From NCBI GenBank assembly GCA_017411605.1, contig JAFQPR010000038.1:1-48576 (forward strand): DNA of 48,576 nucleotides, in the 5' to 3' direction. This document shows, piece after piece, positions 16,104 to 24,756 of this stretch. Source of the stretch: Clostridia bacterium (lineage in GTDB: Bacteria > Bacillota > Clostridia > Oscillospirales > CAG-272). The translations under genes and the position numbers were made by a program. The notes under the pieces are model-generated. The model was given only the letters and a program-made list of their open reading frames with translations, searched no databases and was not told where the DNA came from. How positions within the stretch are numbered: position 1 is the first letter of the stretch; each line of letters starts with the position of its first letter.

Positions 16104-16863
16104 ATTGAAAAACATTTGCTCCGGTTATGGCAAGCTTGACGTTCTGAAAGGTATTTCCGCCTCGTTTGAAAAGGGAGAGCTTACAAGCATTATAGGCGTC
16201 AACGGTTGCGGTAAAAGCACACTTTTGAAAACTGTAGTTGGAATCCTTTCGCATCGCGAAGGAAATATACTCGTTGACGGTGGGGATATCAGTACAATGG
16301 ATAGAAACGAGGTAGCCAAAAGGATATCTTATCTCCCACAAGGAAAAAGTACGCCCGATATGACCGTGCGCCAGATGGTGCTTCACGGACGGTTCCCTTA
16401 CCTTAAGTACCCGAGAAGATATGGCAAAGAGGATAGGATAGTCGCGGAAGGTATAATAACCGAGCTCGGTCTTGCTGATAATGCAGAAGCAGCGTTATCT
16501 TCCCTCTCGGGCGGCAGACGGCAGATAGCTTATATCGCTATGGCACTGGCACAGAACACAGATTATATTCTTCTTGACGAGCCTACTACTTATCTCGATA
16601 TTTCGCATCAGCTTTCTCTTATGAAAATGCTGAAAAGGCTTTCACTTAGCGGTAAAGGCATTATTACAGTTATGCACGACTTACCTATGGCTTTTTCATT
16701 TTCGGATAAGATAGTTATAATTAACAACGGTGAGATCGTTTATCAAGGCGCACCCGAAAACATTTATAACTCGGAGCTTATTAAAGCTATTTTCGGTATT
16801 TCCATCAAACGAATTGCCGGAGAATACTCCTACGATCTGAGAGGTAAATTTGATTATGTGTAA
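16096..16863 (+). CDS. ABC transporter ATP-binding protein, FecE/BtuD-type
   Basis: A 255-residue ATPase subunit of the preceding importer. It has Walker A GVNGCGKS (residues 34-41), a Q-loop at YLPQGK, the signature LSGGRRQ, Walker B YILLDEPTTYLD and an H-loop at VMHD. Its ATG overlaps the permease stop by 8 bp. A weak hairpin (ACACTT with AAGTGT, 16864-16885) follows the stop. Confidence 0.96.
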   Translation: MLELKNICSGYGKLDVLKGISASFEKGELTSIIGVNGCGKSTLLKTVVGILSHREGNILVDGGDISTMDRNEVAKRISYLPQGKSTPDMTVRQMVLHGRFPYLKYPRRYGKEDRIVAEGIITELGLADNAEAALSSLSGGRRQIAYIAMALAQNTDYILLDEPTTYLDISHQLSLMKMLKRLSLSGKGIITVMHDLPMAFSFSDKIVIINNGEIVYQGAPENIYNSELIKAIFGISIKRIAGEYSYDLRGKFDYV

Positions 16864-16958
16864 ACACTTTATTTGTTAAAAGTGTCGATAAAATCTTGTA
16901 CTTTATTAACGAATTCTCCAAAATATTTTCATTTTATTGATTTTTATTTAAAAGAGGG

Positions 16959-16987
16959 TTGACTTTATTTTGTGCGCGTTATAAAAT
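16959..16987 (+). promoter_or_regulatory. Promoter of the GH20-lyase operon
   Basis: TTGACT (16959-16964), a 17 bp spacer and TAAAAT (16982-16987). A further TATAAT lies 5-10 bp downstream. The first gene starts at 17018. Confidence 0.7.
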
Positions 16988-17017
16988 AAGCGTATAATAA
17001 AAACCGGGAGGTTACAA

Positions 17018-18625
17018 ATGGCAAATTACAAATACGAGCGCTTCGGCGTAATGATAGATATGTCAAGAAACGCGGTTATGAATATCACCGCGTTGAAGAA
17101 TTACATATCCATACTTAAGAAAATGGGCTACAACTGTGTTATGCTCTACACAGAGGATACGTATGAGGTTGAGGGTGAGCCCTTCTTCGGTTATCTTCGC
17201 GGAAGATACACCGAGGCTGAAATGAAAGAAATCGACGATTACGCATATTCGATCGGCGTTGAGGTCATCCCCTGCATTCAGACTCTCGCTCATCTCAATG
17301 CTTACATTCGTTGGAAAAAGACACCCATAGACTGCAACGATATTCTTCTCGTTGACGATGACAGAACTTATAATCTTATCGAAAGAATGTTCAAAACTCT
17401 CAGCCGTTGCTTCCGTTCCAAGCTTATACATCTGGGAATGGACGAGGCTCATATGCTAGGTCGCGGCGCGCATCTCGATATACACGGCTATGAAAAATCC
17501 GGTGTTCTTATGAACAGACATCTTGATAAGGTAAGAGAGATTGCCGCTAAGTACGGTTATCAGCCGATGATCTGGTCGGATATGTTCTTCCGTTCCTGGA
17601 ACAGAGGCGCTTACAATATTCCGAAAAGCGAAATTCCCGAATATATCAAGAACGATTATCCAAAAGAGGTTATCCCCGTATATTGGAATTATTATTCCAA
17701 GGATCAGGAAACCTATGACAATATGTTCGATAACCACAAGCAACTTTCATCGAATATATGGTTTGCGGGCGGCGCATGGAGCTGGTCGGGTATTATCCCC
17801 CACAACAAGTTCTCGCTCGAAACGATGTTCCCCGCTATGCGCTCCTGCCGAAAGAACAAGATAAATAACGTAATTATTACGCTTTGGGGCGACGACGGCG
17901 GAGAATGCTCTCACTTCTCTCAGCTCCCCGCGCTCTATCATATTATTGAATACGCAAAGGGCAACGAAGACGAGGCTAAAGTAAAAGCAAAGTTCGAGCG
18001 TATGTTTAAGATTCCCTACGACTCATTTATGAAGATGGATATTCCCAACTCGCTTACAGGCGCAAATTGGAGCGAAAACCCATCAAAGTATATGCTTTAT
18101 TCCGACCTCTTCCTCGGATTCCTTGATTCTACCGTAAGCGAAGGCGTTGGAGAAAAATACGGCGCTGCCGCAAAAGAACTTTATGACATAGCAAAGACCT
18201 CACGCACATACGGATATCTCTTTAAGACCGCTGCTGCGCTTTGCGAGGTGCTTGAGCTTAAGTATGAAATAGGTGTTAAAACAAGAGCGGCTTACCGCAA
18301 TGGCAACAAGGAAGAATTAAAGGCTATTGCCGATACGTATCTTGAAATATCCCGCAGAATCAGAAAGCTTCACTCCGCATTCTCGTACCAGTGGCACAAG
18401 GAAAATAAGCCCCACGGATTTGACGTACAGGATATTAGACTTCTCGGCGTTGCGGGAAGAATTGAAAGCCTCAGAAAGAGACTTCTCGATTACGTAAACG
18501 GAAAAATTGACGTTATTGACGAGCTTGAAGAGGAGATTCTTTCCTATGGAAAGACAGACGGCGTTCCGGTAAGATGTAACGAATTCAAGAATTACATTTC
18601 ACCTAACGTTGCAACTCACGGTTAA
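17018..18625 (+). CDS. Glycoside hydrolase family 20-like beta-N-acetylhexosaminidase
   Basis: A 535-residue protein with a GH20-type barrel: RFGVMIDMSRNAV (8-20), LYTEDTYEVEGEP (43-55), IPCIQTLAHL (84-93) and LGMDEAH with the paired acids D142-E143 expected to polarise the substrate acetamido group and act as acid catalyst. There is no signal peptide, so it should act in the cytoplasm on imported oligosaccharides. CGGGAGG precedes the ATG. Downstream lie two heparinase-like lyases in the same direction, which suggests removal of terminal HexNAc from glycosaminoglycan or related fragments. Exact specificity is inference. Confidence 0.85.
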   Translation: MANYKYERFGVMIDMSRNAVMNITALKNYISILKKMGYNCVMLYTEDTYEVEGEPFFGYLRGRYTEAEMKEIDDYAYSIGVEVIPCIQTLAHLNAYIRWKKTPIDCNDILLVDDDRTYNLIERMFKTLSRCFRSKLIHLGMDEAHMLGRGAHLDIHGYEKSGVLMNRHLDKVREIAAKYGYQPMIWSDMFFRSWNRGAYNIPKSEIPEYIKNDYPKEVIPVYWNYYSKDQETYDNMFDNHKQLSSNIWFAGGAWSWSGIIPHNKFSLETMFPAMRSCRKNKINNVIITLWGDDGGECSHFSQLPALYHIIEYAKGNEDEAKVKAKFERMFKIPYDSFMKMDIPNSLTGANWSENPSKYMLYSDLFLGFLDSTVSEGVGEKYGAAAKELYDIAKTSRTYGYLFKTAAALCEVLELKYEIGVKTRAAYRNGNKEELKAIADTYLEISRRIRKLHSAFSYQWHKENKPHGFDVQDIRLLGVAGRIESLRKRLLDYVNGKIDVIDELEEEILSYGKTDGVPVRCNEFKNYISPNVATHG

Positions 18626-18640
18626 AGCACCGCATACAAT

Positions 18641-18679
18641 AAAAGCTCGTTACGTTAGATTGTTTCGTAACGAGCTTTT
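18641..18679 (+). promoter_or_regulatory. Intercistronic hairpin between GH20 and the first lyase
   Basis: AAAAGCTCGTTACG and CGTAACGAGCTTTT form a perfect 14 bp stem with an 11 nt loop. The T-run is only four bases and the next ribosome site (AAGGAG) lies just beyond, so it may be a partial terminator or mRNA-stability element that sets unequal expression. Confidence 0.75.
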
Positions 18680-18698
18680 GCATTATAAGGAGAATACA

Positions 18699-20384
18699 AT
18701 GAATTTACTCGGAAAAGGAAATGACCCTAAGTTCTGGTCGGAAACGGTCAGAAACGATGATCTTTATAAATTTTACAGGGACGAACAACTGAAAAACTGG
18801 GAGGAATACTGTACCGAAGACGGTATTCCATCCCTCAAATATACCGAATTCCGCCTTTATGCATTAAACGGCAGCAGAACCGAATTTCAAAAACCGTATT
18901 ACAGAAGAAGAGTTCAGGTTGAAACCGCCACAATTCTTGCTCTTATTTACCCCGAAGAGGAAAAATATTTAAATTACGCGATGGACATGATTTTCGCAAT
19001 CTGCGGCGAATATTCCTGGTGCATCCCCGCTCATCTTCCAAATATAATGACGCAGGTAAGAAAAAAGCATCTAGACCTTTTTGCTTGCGAGACCGCATAT
19101 ACGCTCGCGACTATCTATACCCTTCTCGGTGACAGACTTGATCCGCTGATCAAGGAAAGAATCAAGTACGAGGTTAAAGCAAAGGTCGTGGATTCCTTTA
19201 TAGAGCGCACAGATTGGGCGTGGGCAACTACAAATACCGCTAACTGGGCGGCAGTTTGCGCGGGCTCTGTCGGCTGCACGTTTATGCTGCTCTTCCCCGA
19301 GCTTTTCGATGAGGTTAAGTCAAGAATTGCATTTGCTATGGAGAATTACCTCCGCGGATTTAAGGATGACGGCTTCTGCGCCGAAGGTACTCACTATTGG
19401 CATTACGGATTCGGATTCTTCTGCTCTTACGCGGAGATGCTCCGTACCTTTACAAACGGTGAGGATGACTATTTCAAGCGCGAAAAGGTTCACGCTATCG
19501 CTACGTTTATTCAGAAGGTTTACCTTTCCGGCATAAAAAGCATCAGCTTCTCTGACGGCGGTGAGACCTGCCATTATCAAATAGGACTTCTCCACTTCCT
19601 CAAGAAAGAATATCCCGACGTAGTTGTTTACTCACCCAAGTATTCATATATAAACGATGGTTGCGGCAGATTCTGCTGGCTCGTTACCGCTGCTACGTGG
19701 CTTGACAGAGATATTTACAATAATCCCGCTCCCGACAATGCGGTTGCGGAATACTACGGCAGCGACACCGAGTGGCTCATAAAGAGAACAGAAGCTTACG
19801 GCTTTGCCGCTAAGGCGGGCAATAACAACGAGCCTCATAACCACAATGACGTTGGCGCATTTATTATAGCTAAGTGCGGTCACCAGATAATAACAGACCC
19901 GGGCCCCGGCGTTTATTCACAGCAATACTTTGCCGCCGCTACGAGATACGGTATGATCGAATGCTCGTCTCTCGGTCACTCAGTTCCCTACTTTGGTGAT
20001 ACCGTTCAGAAGTTTGGCTCGGATTTCGGCTCATCCGACGTTAAGTTTGAGGATGGCGTTTTCTCGTTCGATATGGCAAGCTCTTACGGATGCGATGATG
20101 TTAAGTCGGTTAAAAGAAGCTTCTCGTTCACTGATACAGTTATAACTCTTTGCGATAGCTTTGACTATTCGGGAAATGCGCCTATAACGGAGCGCTTTGT
20201 TACAAGGTTTACTCCCGAGGTATCGGAAGGCGCTGTAACCGTAGCGGAGCTTACGGTAAAGTTCGACCCGACCGTTTGCACTGTTTCAATCAGAGAAGCT
20301 TTGACGATGAGAAATACGCCTCTGTATTTCATAGATTTTGAACTCAATGAAGGCGTTAGAGATTTCACGGTCAGCTTTGAATAA
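18699..20384 (+). CDS. Heparinase II/III-like polysaccharide lyase, first paralogue
   Basis: 561 residues counted from the ATG after AAGGAG; the frame opens 30 codons earlier but that part has no ribosome site. An N-terminal alpha-toroid is followed by a beta-sandwich. Residues matching the family's catalytic set are present: N182-W183 in TANWAAVCAG, Y233 and Y236 in THYWHYGFG, and H380/H382 in NNNEPHNHNDVGAF. Such enzymes eliminate across uronic-acid glycosides. No signal peptide is present, so imported oligosaccharides are the likely substrate. It is clearly paralogous to the next gene. No PL number can be assigned. Confidence 0.85.
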   Translation: MNLLGKGNDPKFWSETVRNDDLYKFYRDEQLKNWEEYCTEDGIPSLKYTEFRLYALNGSRTEFQKPYYRRRVQVETATILALIYPEEEKYLNYAMDMIFAICGEYSWCIPAHLPNIMTQVRKKHLDLFACETAYTLATIYTLLGDRLDPLIKERIKYEVKAKVVDSFIERTDWAWATTNTANWAAVCAGSVGCTFMLLFPELFDEVKSRIAFAMENYLRGFKDDGFCAEGTHYWHYGFGFFCSYAEMLRTFTNGEDDYFKREKVHAIATFIQKVYLSGIKSISFSDGGETCHYQIGLLHFLKKEYPDVVVYSPKYSYINDGCGRFCWLVTAATWLDRDIYNNPAPDNAVAEYYGSDTEWLIKRTEAYGFAAKAGNNNEPHNHNDVGAFIIAKCGHQIITDPGPGVYSQQYFAAATRYGMIECSSLGHSVPYFGDTVQKFGSDFGSSDVKFEDGVFSFDMASSYGCDDVKSVKRSFSFTDTVITLCDSFDYSGNAPITERFVTRFTPEVSEGAVTVAELTVKFDPTVCTVSIREALTMRNTPLYFIDFELNEGVRDFTVSFE

Positions 20385-20395
20385 GGAGGTCTATT

Positions 20396-22084
20396 ATGAA
20401 TTTACACGGAATTGCAAGCGATCCAAAATTCTGGTCTGAAACGGTCAGAAACGGAGAATGCTATAAAAAATACGTAGAAGAAAGACTCGCCGATTGGGAT
20501 AAATACTGCGAAGGACAGACTATTCTCGACCTCACCTACAGCTTATATAAAATATTCTCTATCAGCGGAGAAAGAAAAACGTTTGAGGATGCCTATTTCA
20601 AGCGCCGCAATATGCTCGCTGTATCTGCCGTTCTTTCACTTATATATCCCGAAGAAGAAAAATATATAGATTTTCTTCAGGATATAATTTTCGCTATTTG
20701 CGATGAATATACCTGGAGTATTGCCGCTCATCATCCCGATATAAACGTTCATAACAAGTGGCATATCGACCTTTTTGCAGCAGAAACGGGATTTGCGCTC
20801 TCTGAAGTTTACACCCTTCTCGGCGACAGACTTGACGTCGTAATACGCGAAAGAATCAAGTATGAGGTAAACGAAAGAATTATCGAGTCATTTATGAATA
20901 ATCACACCTTCTGGTGGGAAACCCGTTGTACCAACAATTGGGCGGCAGTTTGCGGCGGCTCCGTAGGATGCACGTTTATGATCATGCGCCCCGACCTCTT
21001 TGATGAGATCAAGCCTCGCTTTGACGCTATAATGGAGGCGTTCCTTTCGGGCTTCAAGAATGACGGCTATTGCCTTGAAGGTACGAGTTATTGGCATTAC
21101 GGCTTCGGATTCTTCCTCACCTATGCGGATATGGTTAAAACGTATACCGACGGCAAGGAAAACTATTTCGAGCGCGAGAAGGTACGCAAGATAGCGACGT
21201 TTATTCAGAAAATGTTCCTCTCCGAGATGTGCTCGGTATCGTTTGCCGACGGTGATCTTTCGCTGAAATATCATCTTGGAACGCTCCACTACTTGAAAAA
21301 GCTTTATCCCGATGACGTTAAGGTGTTCTCGCCCGAGTATTCCTATACAAAGGACGGCTGCGCAAGATTCTGCCTTATGATACGTTCCGCATCGTGGCTT
21401 GATACGTATATATACAACAATCCAGAGGTCAACGAGGCATCCGCCGAATATTACGCGGAAGAGTCAAATTGGTTCGTTAAACGCACCGCAAGCTACGGAT
21501 TTGCCGCAAAGGCGGGTAACAATAACGAGCATCATAACCACAATGACGTTGGTACGTTCATTTTCGCAAAGGACGGAAAACAGATCCTTACCGATATGGG
21601 ACGCGGCGTTTATTGCAAGCAATATTTCAGAACCGAAACGCGGTATGATATGATTGAGTGCTCTTCCCTCGGTCACAACGTGCCTCACTTTGGCGGAAAG
21701 ATAAAGCAATGCTTCGGAAGAAAATTTGAGGCTACCGACGTTAACTATAAGCCCGGTGAGTTCTCTATGGATATAGCGGGCGCGTACGGTGATGATACGG
21801 TTAAATCTATCAAGCGTACGTTTGTTACCGATGATAACTCCGTAAGGGTCTATGACGTATTTGATTATTCGGGAGAAGAAAAAATAACGGAAAGACTCAC
21901 CTCTTACGTGAAGCCCGAGGTATCGGATGGCTGCATCAAGCTTGACTGCGGCACAGTTCTCTTTGATAACGCTAAATGCTCTGTTTCCGTTTCCGAGGTC
22001 GTGACTTCAAAGAATAATACCGTCTACCTCATTGATTTCGAGCTAAACCGCAACGTTTGTGAATTTGAAATGATAATTAAATAA
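20396..22084 (+). CDS. Heparinase II/III-like polysaccharide lyase, second paralogue
   Basis: 562 residues, 11 bp after the first lyase, with an AAGGAGG ribosome site. It shares block after block with its neighbour (DPKFWSETVRN, LIYPEEEKY, LLGDRLD, NNWAAVCGGSVGCTFM, YWHYGFGFF, HNHNDVGTF), evidence of tandem duplication. The putative catalytic Asn, Tyr and His residues are kept (N181, Y232/Y235, the HHNHND block), so both copies are probably active, perhaps on different linkages. It is cytoplasmic. Its end is marked by a terminator at 22088-22138. Confidence 0.85.
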   Translation: MNLHGIASDPKFWSETVRNGECYKKYVEERLADWDKYCEGQTILDLTYSLYKIFSISGERKTFEDAYFKRRNMLAVSAVLSLIYPEEEKYIDFLQDIIFAICDEYTWSIAAHHPDINVHNKWHIDLFAAETGFALSEVYTLLGDRLDVVIRERIKYEVNERIIESFMNNHTFWWETRCTNNWAAVCGGSVGCTFMIMRPDLFDEIKPRFDAIMEAFLSGFKNDGYCLEGTSYWHYGFGFFLTYADMVKTYTDGKENYFEREKVRKIATFIQKMFLSEMCSVSFADGDLSLKYHLGTLHYLKKLYPDDVKVFSPEYSYTKDGCARFCLMIRSASWLDTYIYNNPEVNEASAEYYAEESNWFVKRTASYGFAAKAGNNNEHHNHNDVGTFIFAKDGKQILTDMGRGVYCKQYFRTETRYDMIECSSLGHNVPHFGGKIKQCFGRKFEATDVNYKPGEFSMDIAGAYGDDTVKSIKRTFVTDDNSVRVYDVFDYSGEEKITERLTSYVKPEVSDGCIKLDCGTVLFDNAKCSVSVSEVVTSKNNTVYLIDFELNRNVCEFEMIIK

Positions 22085-22087
22085 AAA

Positions 22088-22138
22088 ATACCGAGGCTTG
22101 AAGTGCAAATCTTGCGCTTTAAGTCTCGGTGTTTTTAT
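22088..22138 (+). terminator. Terminator of the GH20-lyase operon
   Basis: ACCGAGGCTTGAAG pairs with CTTTAAGTCTCGGT, followed by GTTTTTATT. It may also serve the converging minus-strand lipoprotein gene. Confidence 0.88.
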
Positions 22139-22146
22139 TATTAAAA

Positions 22147-22839
22147 CTATTCAACAATAAGCTTATTTACCCATTCTTCCGGTAAAACATACTCCTTCTC
22201 ATCAATTGTAATCGAGTATGCTTTATCATCAAATGAGCTTATTTGCATAGGAATATATAAATTAATATTCTCCTGCAAAACTCCGCAAAGGTATCCGTAA
22301 ACATAACAATTTTTAAGCATTCCGTCGGGTTGCTTTATTAGTTCATAGAGTCCCGCATCCTTTGCTGTTTGTCCATTTCTTATATCGGTTAAAAATTGTT
22401 CGCAATCGGTTATTGCTTCTATGTTGCGAGAAAATTCGATATTTTCGGAAAGCAAGTCTTTCACGAACTCAAATCGAATGCAATTCTCAAGTGATATTTC
22501 GGCTTTAAGTAAACCGGATTTGACATATATTGAGGAAAATTCATTATTGGGCAAATACCTGACTAAAACATCTTGACTGCCATTTACAGAATACATTCCT
22601 GCCTTATATATTTTTAAAAAATCAATGAATAAGGGCTTTTCGCCTGCCACACGACCGATAAACTCCGTTTTTCCAAAACACCAGACTTTCCCCTCGTTAC
22701 CGACAAAAGTATATTCAGTTCCATCATTGGCGACTATGGCTTTATTTTCGTTTTCGATAAATTTGACACTGTTATTACAAGCAACAAAAGAAAATACAAT
22801 TGCAAGACAGATTAAAATAGCAGATATTTTTCTAATCAT
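22147..22839 (-). CDS. Predicted lipoprotein, unknown function
   Basis: 230 residues. A lysine/arginine start, a hydrophobic helix and the lipobox FSFVAC (C21) indicate a secreted, lipid-anchored protein. The mature part has beta-rich segments (EYTFVGNEGKVWCFGK) and no recognised domain. GGAGG lies 9 nt before the ATG. Its promoter (22875-22903) lies in a module duplicated further upstream, so the gene belongs to an accessory block. Confidence 0.75.
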   Translation of the reverse strand: MIRKISAILICLAIVFSFVACNNSVKFIENENKAIVANDGTEYTFVGNEGKVWCFGKTEFIGRVAGEKPLFIDFLKIYKAGMYSVNGSQDVLVRYLPNNEFSSIYVKSGLLKAEISLENCIRFEFVKDLLSENIEFSRNIEAITDCEQFLTDIRNGQTAKDAGLYELIKQPDGMLKNCYVYGYLCGVLQENINLYIPMQISSFDDKAYSITIDEKEYVLPEEWVNKLIVE

Positions 22840-22874
22840 AAAACCAATCCTCCAAAAAAGTTATCTACACTTTA

Positions 22875-22903
22875 ATTATACCACACCCACACAGAAAAGT
22901 AAA
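22875..22903 (-). promoter_or_regulatory. Promoter of the lipoprotein gene, module A
   Basis: TTTACT (22898-22903), 17 bp, TATAAT (22875-22880) on the minus strand. The same TTTACTTTT...TATAAT arrangement recurs at 23479-23507. Confidence 0.75.
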
Positions 22904-23005
22904 TAGGACGATTTGATTTCTCAAATCGCCCTGTTTTATTTAGTTAGATTTTCTTGTTTTTCAAAATTTCCATTGCTTCGCCAATACAGTCAACGTGAAG
23001 TTTTT
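22875..23005 (-). repeat. Duplicated intergenic module, copy A
   Basis: Read on the minus strand: an out-of-frame peptide remnant IGEAMEILKNKKI and stop, AATAAAACAGGGCG, the terminator hairpin CGATTTGAGAAATCAAATCG (22909-22928), then a TTTACT-17-TATAAT promoter. The same order occurs in copy B (23455-23690) on the other side of the small gene at 23012. Confidence 0.75.
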
Positions 23006-23011
23006 TTAGTA

Positions 23012-23437
23012 TTACTCCCAAATATACTCTATTTTTTCAGGAGCAATTTCAATCTTTCCGCCCCACAGTTTTTTCTTTATAGGAACACGAAAGGCGAGAG
23101 TCATTTGACCAAAGCAATCGGCGGAAAAACCAAACATTATAAGTTCTTTACCATTTAGCGGATCTACAGTATCATAATAATCCTTTTCTTTTTTTCCGTA
23201 TTTCAAACATAGATTTACAAACGCTGTATTATGATATTTGATAGTCAATTTCTTAGCATTCTCAAACCAGTAAATAACAGGACCGACAAGAGAACCATCG
23301 TAATATTCTTCCAAATGATCGAATATTAAAACAAGCGTGTTGTCATCAAAGGTTGCAGTAAATGAACAATCATGCATTGGATGGGCTTTTGAAAACAACT
23401 CACCTTTATCATCAAACAAAAACATTTCTGTTTTCAT
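23012..23437 (-). CDS. Small protein of unknown function in a duplicated-module context
   Basis: 141 residues from the ATG at 23437 (AAGGAG 8 nt upstream; a GTG one codon earlier is less likely). It is beta-rich with many aromatic residues (LIFDHLEEYYDGSLVGPVIYWF, shown as LIFDHLEEYYDG then SLVGPVIYWF), no signal peptide and no membrane segment. Families of this look occur among small cytoplasmic immunity-like or uncharacterised Clostridial proteins, but nothing was recognised. It is flanked on both sides by copies of one intergenic module. Confidence 0.7.
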   Translation of the reverse strand: MKTEMFLFDDKGELFSKAHPMHDCSFTATFDDNTLVLIFDHLEEYYDGSLVGPVIYWFENAKKLTIKYHNTAFVNLCLKYGKKEKDYYDTVDPLNGKELIMFGFSADCFGQMTLAFRVPIKKKLWGGKIEIAPEKIEYIWE

Positions 23438-23454
23438 CACACAATCTCCTTTGT

Positions 23455-23690
23455 ATTAGATAAAGTTTTCCCATCTGAATTATATCACAAACCTACAAAA
23501 AAGTAAAGAGCGATTTGATTTCTCAGGGCCGCCCTGTTTTATTGGTGAAGTTTTTGCCTTTGGCAAAAGTGAAGTTTACTTTCGTAAGTGAAGTTTGGGG
23601 TACAGCCCCAAGTGAAGTTTGATTTGCAAAAGCAAATCAAGTTATGGAGATTTTACTTTCCTTTTAAAATCTCCATAGCTTCGGCTATTA
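23455..23690 (-). repeat. Duplicated intergenic module, copy B
   Basis: On the minus strand: the remnant peptide IIAEAMEILKGK with stop (out of frame after the stop at 23688), a mini-hairpin array absent from copy A, then AATAAAACAGGGCGGCCCTGAGAAATC (given as AATAAAACAGGGCG then GCCCTGAGAAATC), and the promoter TTTACT (23502-23507), 17 bp, TATAAT (23479-23484) serving the gene at 23012. Confidence 0.75.
23545..23638. repeat. Mini-hairpin array with GTGAAGTTT separators
   Basis: GTGAAGTTT occurs at 23545, 23569, 23588 and 23612. Between copies lie TTTTGCCTTTGGCAAAA, ACTTTCGTAAGT, TTGGGGTACAGCCCCAA and finally GATTTGCAAAAGCAAATC, each a short unrelated palindrome. It is inserted between the coding remnant and the terminator-promoter part of module copy B. 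Confidence 0.85.
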
Positions 23691-24254
23691 TCTGAAAGTA
23701 ATGGTAACGGTTACGTTGCCGTCATCTCCCGAGTCTGAGGTTTCCGGCATCACAGGCTTATAATAATCGTTATAATAGCTTAATCTTTCAAAGGCTCTGT
23801 TATACTTCTCTTCTGCGGGTGAAGTGGTTGGTCTTCGCGTCAGAGTGAATCCGCAGGATCCGCCATCTTTGGTGCCGTAGCTCAGCTTGAAGTTACAGTT
23901 CGGGCACGGATCGTTCGTTACTCTTTTTACGATATCGCCTCGGGAATTGTACGACGCCGTTTCCATAGAGTATTTTTTATTGCACAATGCGCAGTGCCTT
24001 TTCTTCGAAGCAAGATCTCCGACAGAGCCCATACCTGCCACAAAATAATTCGCAAGGTATTCGCGCTTTTCATCCTCCGTGTGCGCCGGGGAGTCCATAA
24101 AGGAAAACAGACGCGCGTTTCCCGTCTTTTTCCATAGCTTTACAGCTAAAGAAATAACGATAATTGCAAAAACCGGGCCAAGCAGATAAAGAAACGGCTT
24201 GAATATGCCGAGTATCTCCTCTGCGCTCATAGTATTTAACGTATTTGCAAGCAT
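23688..24254 (-). CDS. Membrane-anchored zinc-ribbon protein, unknown function
   Basis: 188 residues with one transmembrane helix (about 18-41), then a cytoplasmic part with two cysteine pairs, C88-x2-C91 and C117-x2-C120 (CALC and CPNC), forming a probable zinc ribbon. The C-terminus is polar. It is the last gene of the long operon that begins with yqfC, 13 bp after the preceding membrane-protein gene. Family not recognised. Confidence 0.75.
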   Translation of the reverse strand: MLANTLNTMSAEEILGIFKPFLYLLGPVFAIIVISLAVKLWKKTGNARLFSFMDSPAHTEDEKREYLANYFVAGMGSVGDLASKKRHCALCNKKYSMETASYNSRGDIVKRVTNDPCPNCNFKLSYGTKDGGSCGFTLTRRPTTSPAEEKYNRAFERLSYYNDYYKPVMPETSDSGDDGNVTVTITFR

Positions 24255-24267
24255 AACTTTCTCCCGT

Positions 24268-24747
24268 CTATTCTTTTTCTGATTTTGCTTTGTTGAGCAT
24301 TTTTACAGCGCGATAAACGTAGCGTTCAATTATTCCCTGCTTGCGGAATTCGTCCTTATACATAAATATATCAAAAATCACAAGGCAAATGGGAACTACG
24401 TTAAAGCCGCGGTTGACGATGCACATAGCTACGAAGAACGCGAACATCAAAAACAGCAGAACGTGGAATATCGGCGCCGTCATAATTACGCCCGAAAACT
24501 CCGTATATCCCTCGCGCTCGACTATCTTACCGTGAAGCTTCGTGCCGTCAATAAAGGCGTTATCCTTTGATGCTCCGCCCACGTACTCACACTTTATTTT
24601 AACCTTTTCGCCCCTTGCCGTAACGTGCATATGAGGAGTTCCCTTTTTTTCTGTAATCGAAACGAATTTATTGACCTCTCCGTCATTCGAGAGAAGCGCT
24701 ACAAGCTCATCGCGAGTGGCGTTTACTTTATATTTGAAAGCTTTCAT
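24268..24747 (-). CDS. Two-helix membrane protein, unknown function
   Basis: 159 residues. The N-terminal 85 are soluble and beta-rich (HMHVTARGEKVKIKCEYVGG), followed by two hydrophobic helices at about 88-108 and 114-130 and a basic tail. It resembles uncharacterised proteins with an N-terminal soluble domain and two C-terminal helices. It lies 9 bp after the serine-hydrolase gene and 13 bp before the zinc-ribbon gene, so it is likely cotranscribed with them. Confidence 0.75.
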   Translation of the reverse strand: MKAFKYKVNATRDELVALLSNDGEVNKFVSITEKKGTPHMHVTARGEKVKIKCEYVGGASKDNAFIDGTKLHGKIVEREGYTEFSGVIMTAPIFHVLLFLMFAFFVAMCIVNRGFNVVPICLVIFDIFMYKDEFRKQGIIERYVYRAVKMLNKAKSEKE

Positions 24748-24756
24748 TGCAAGTCC

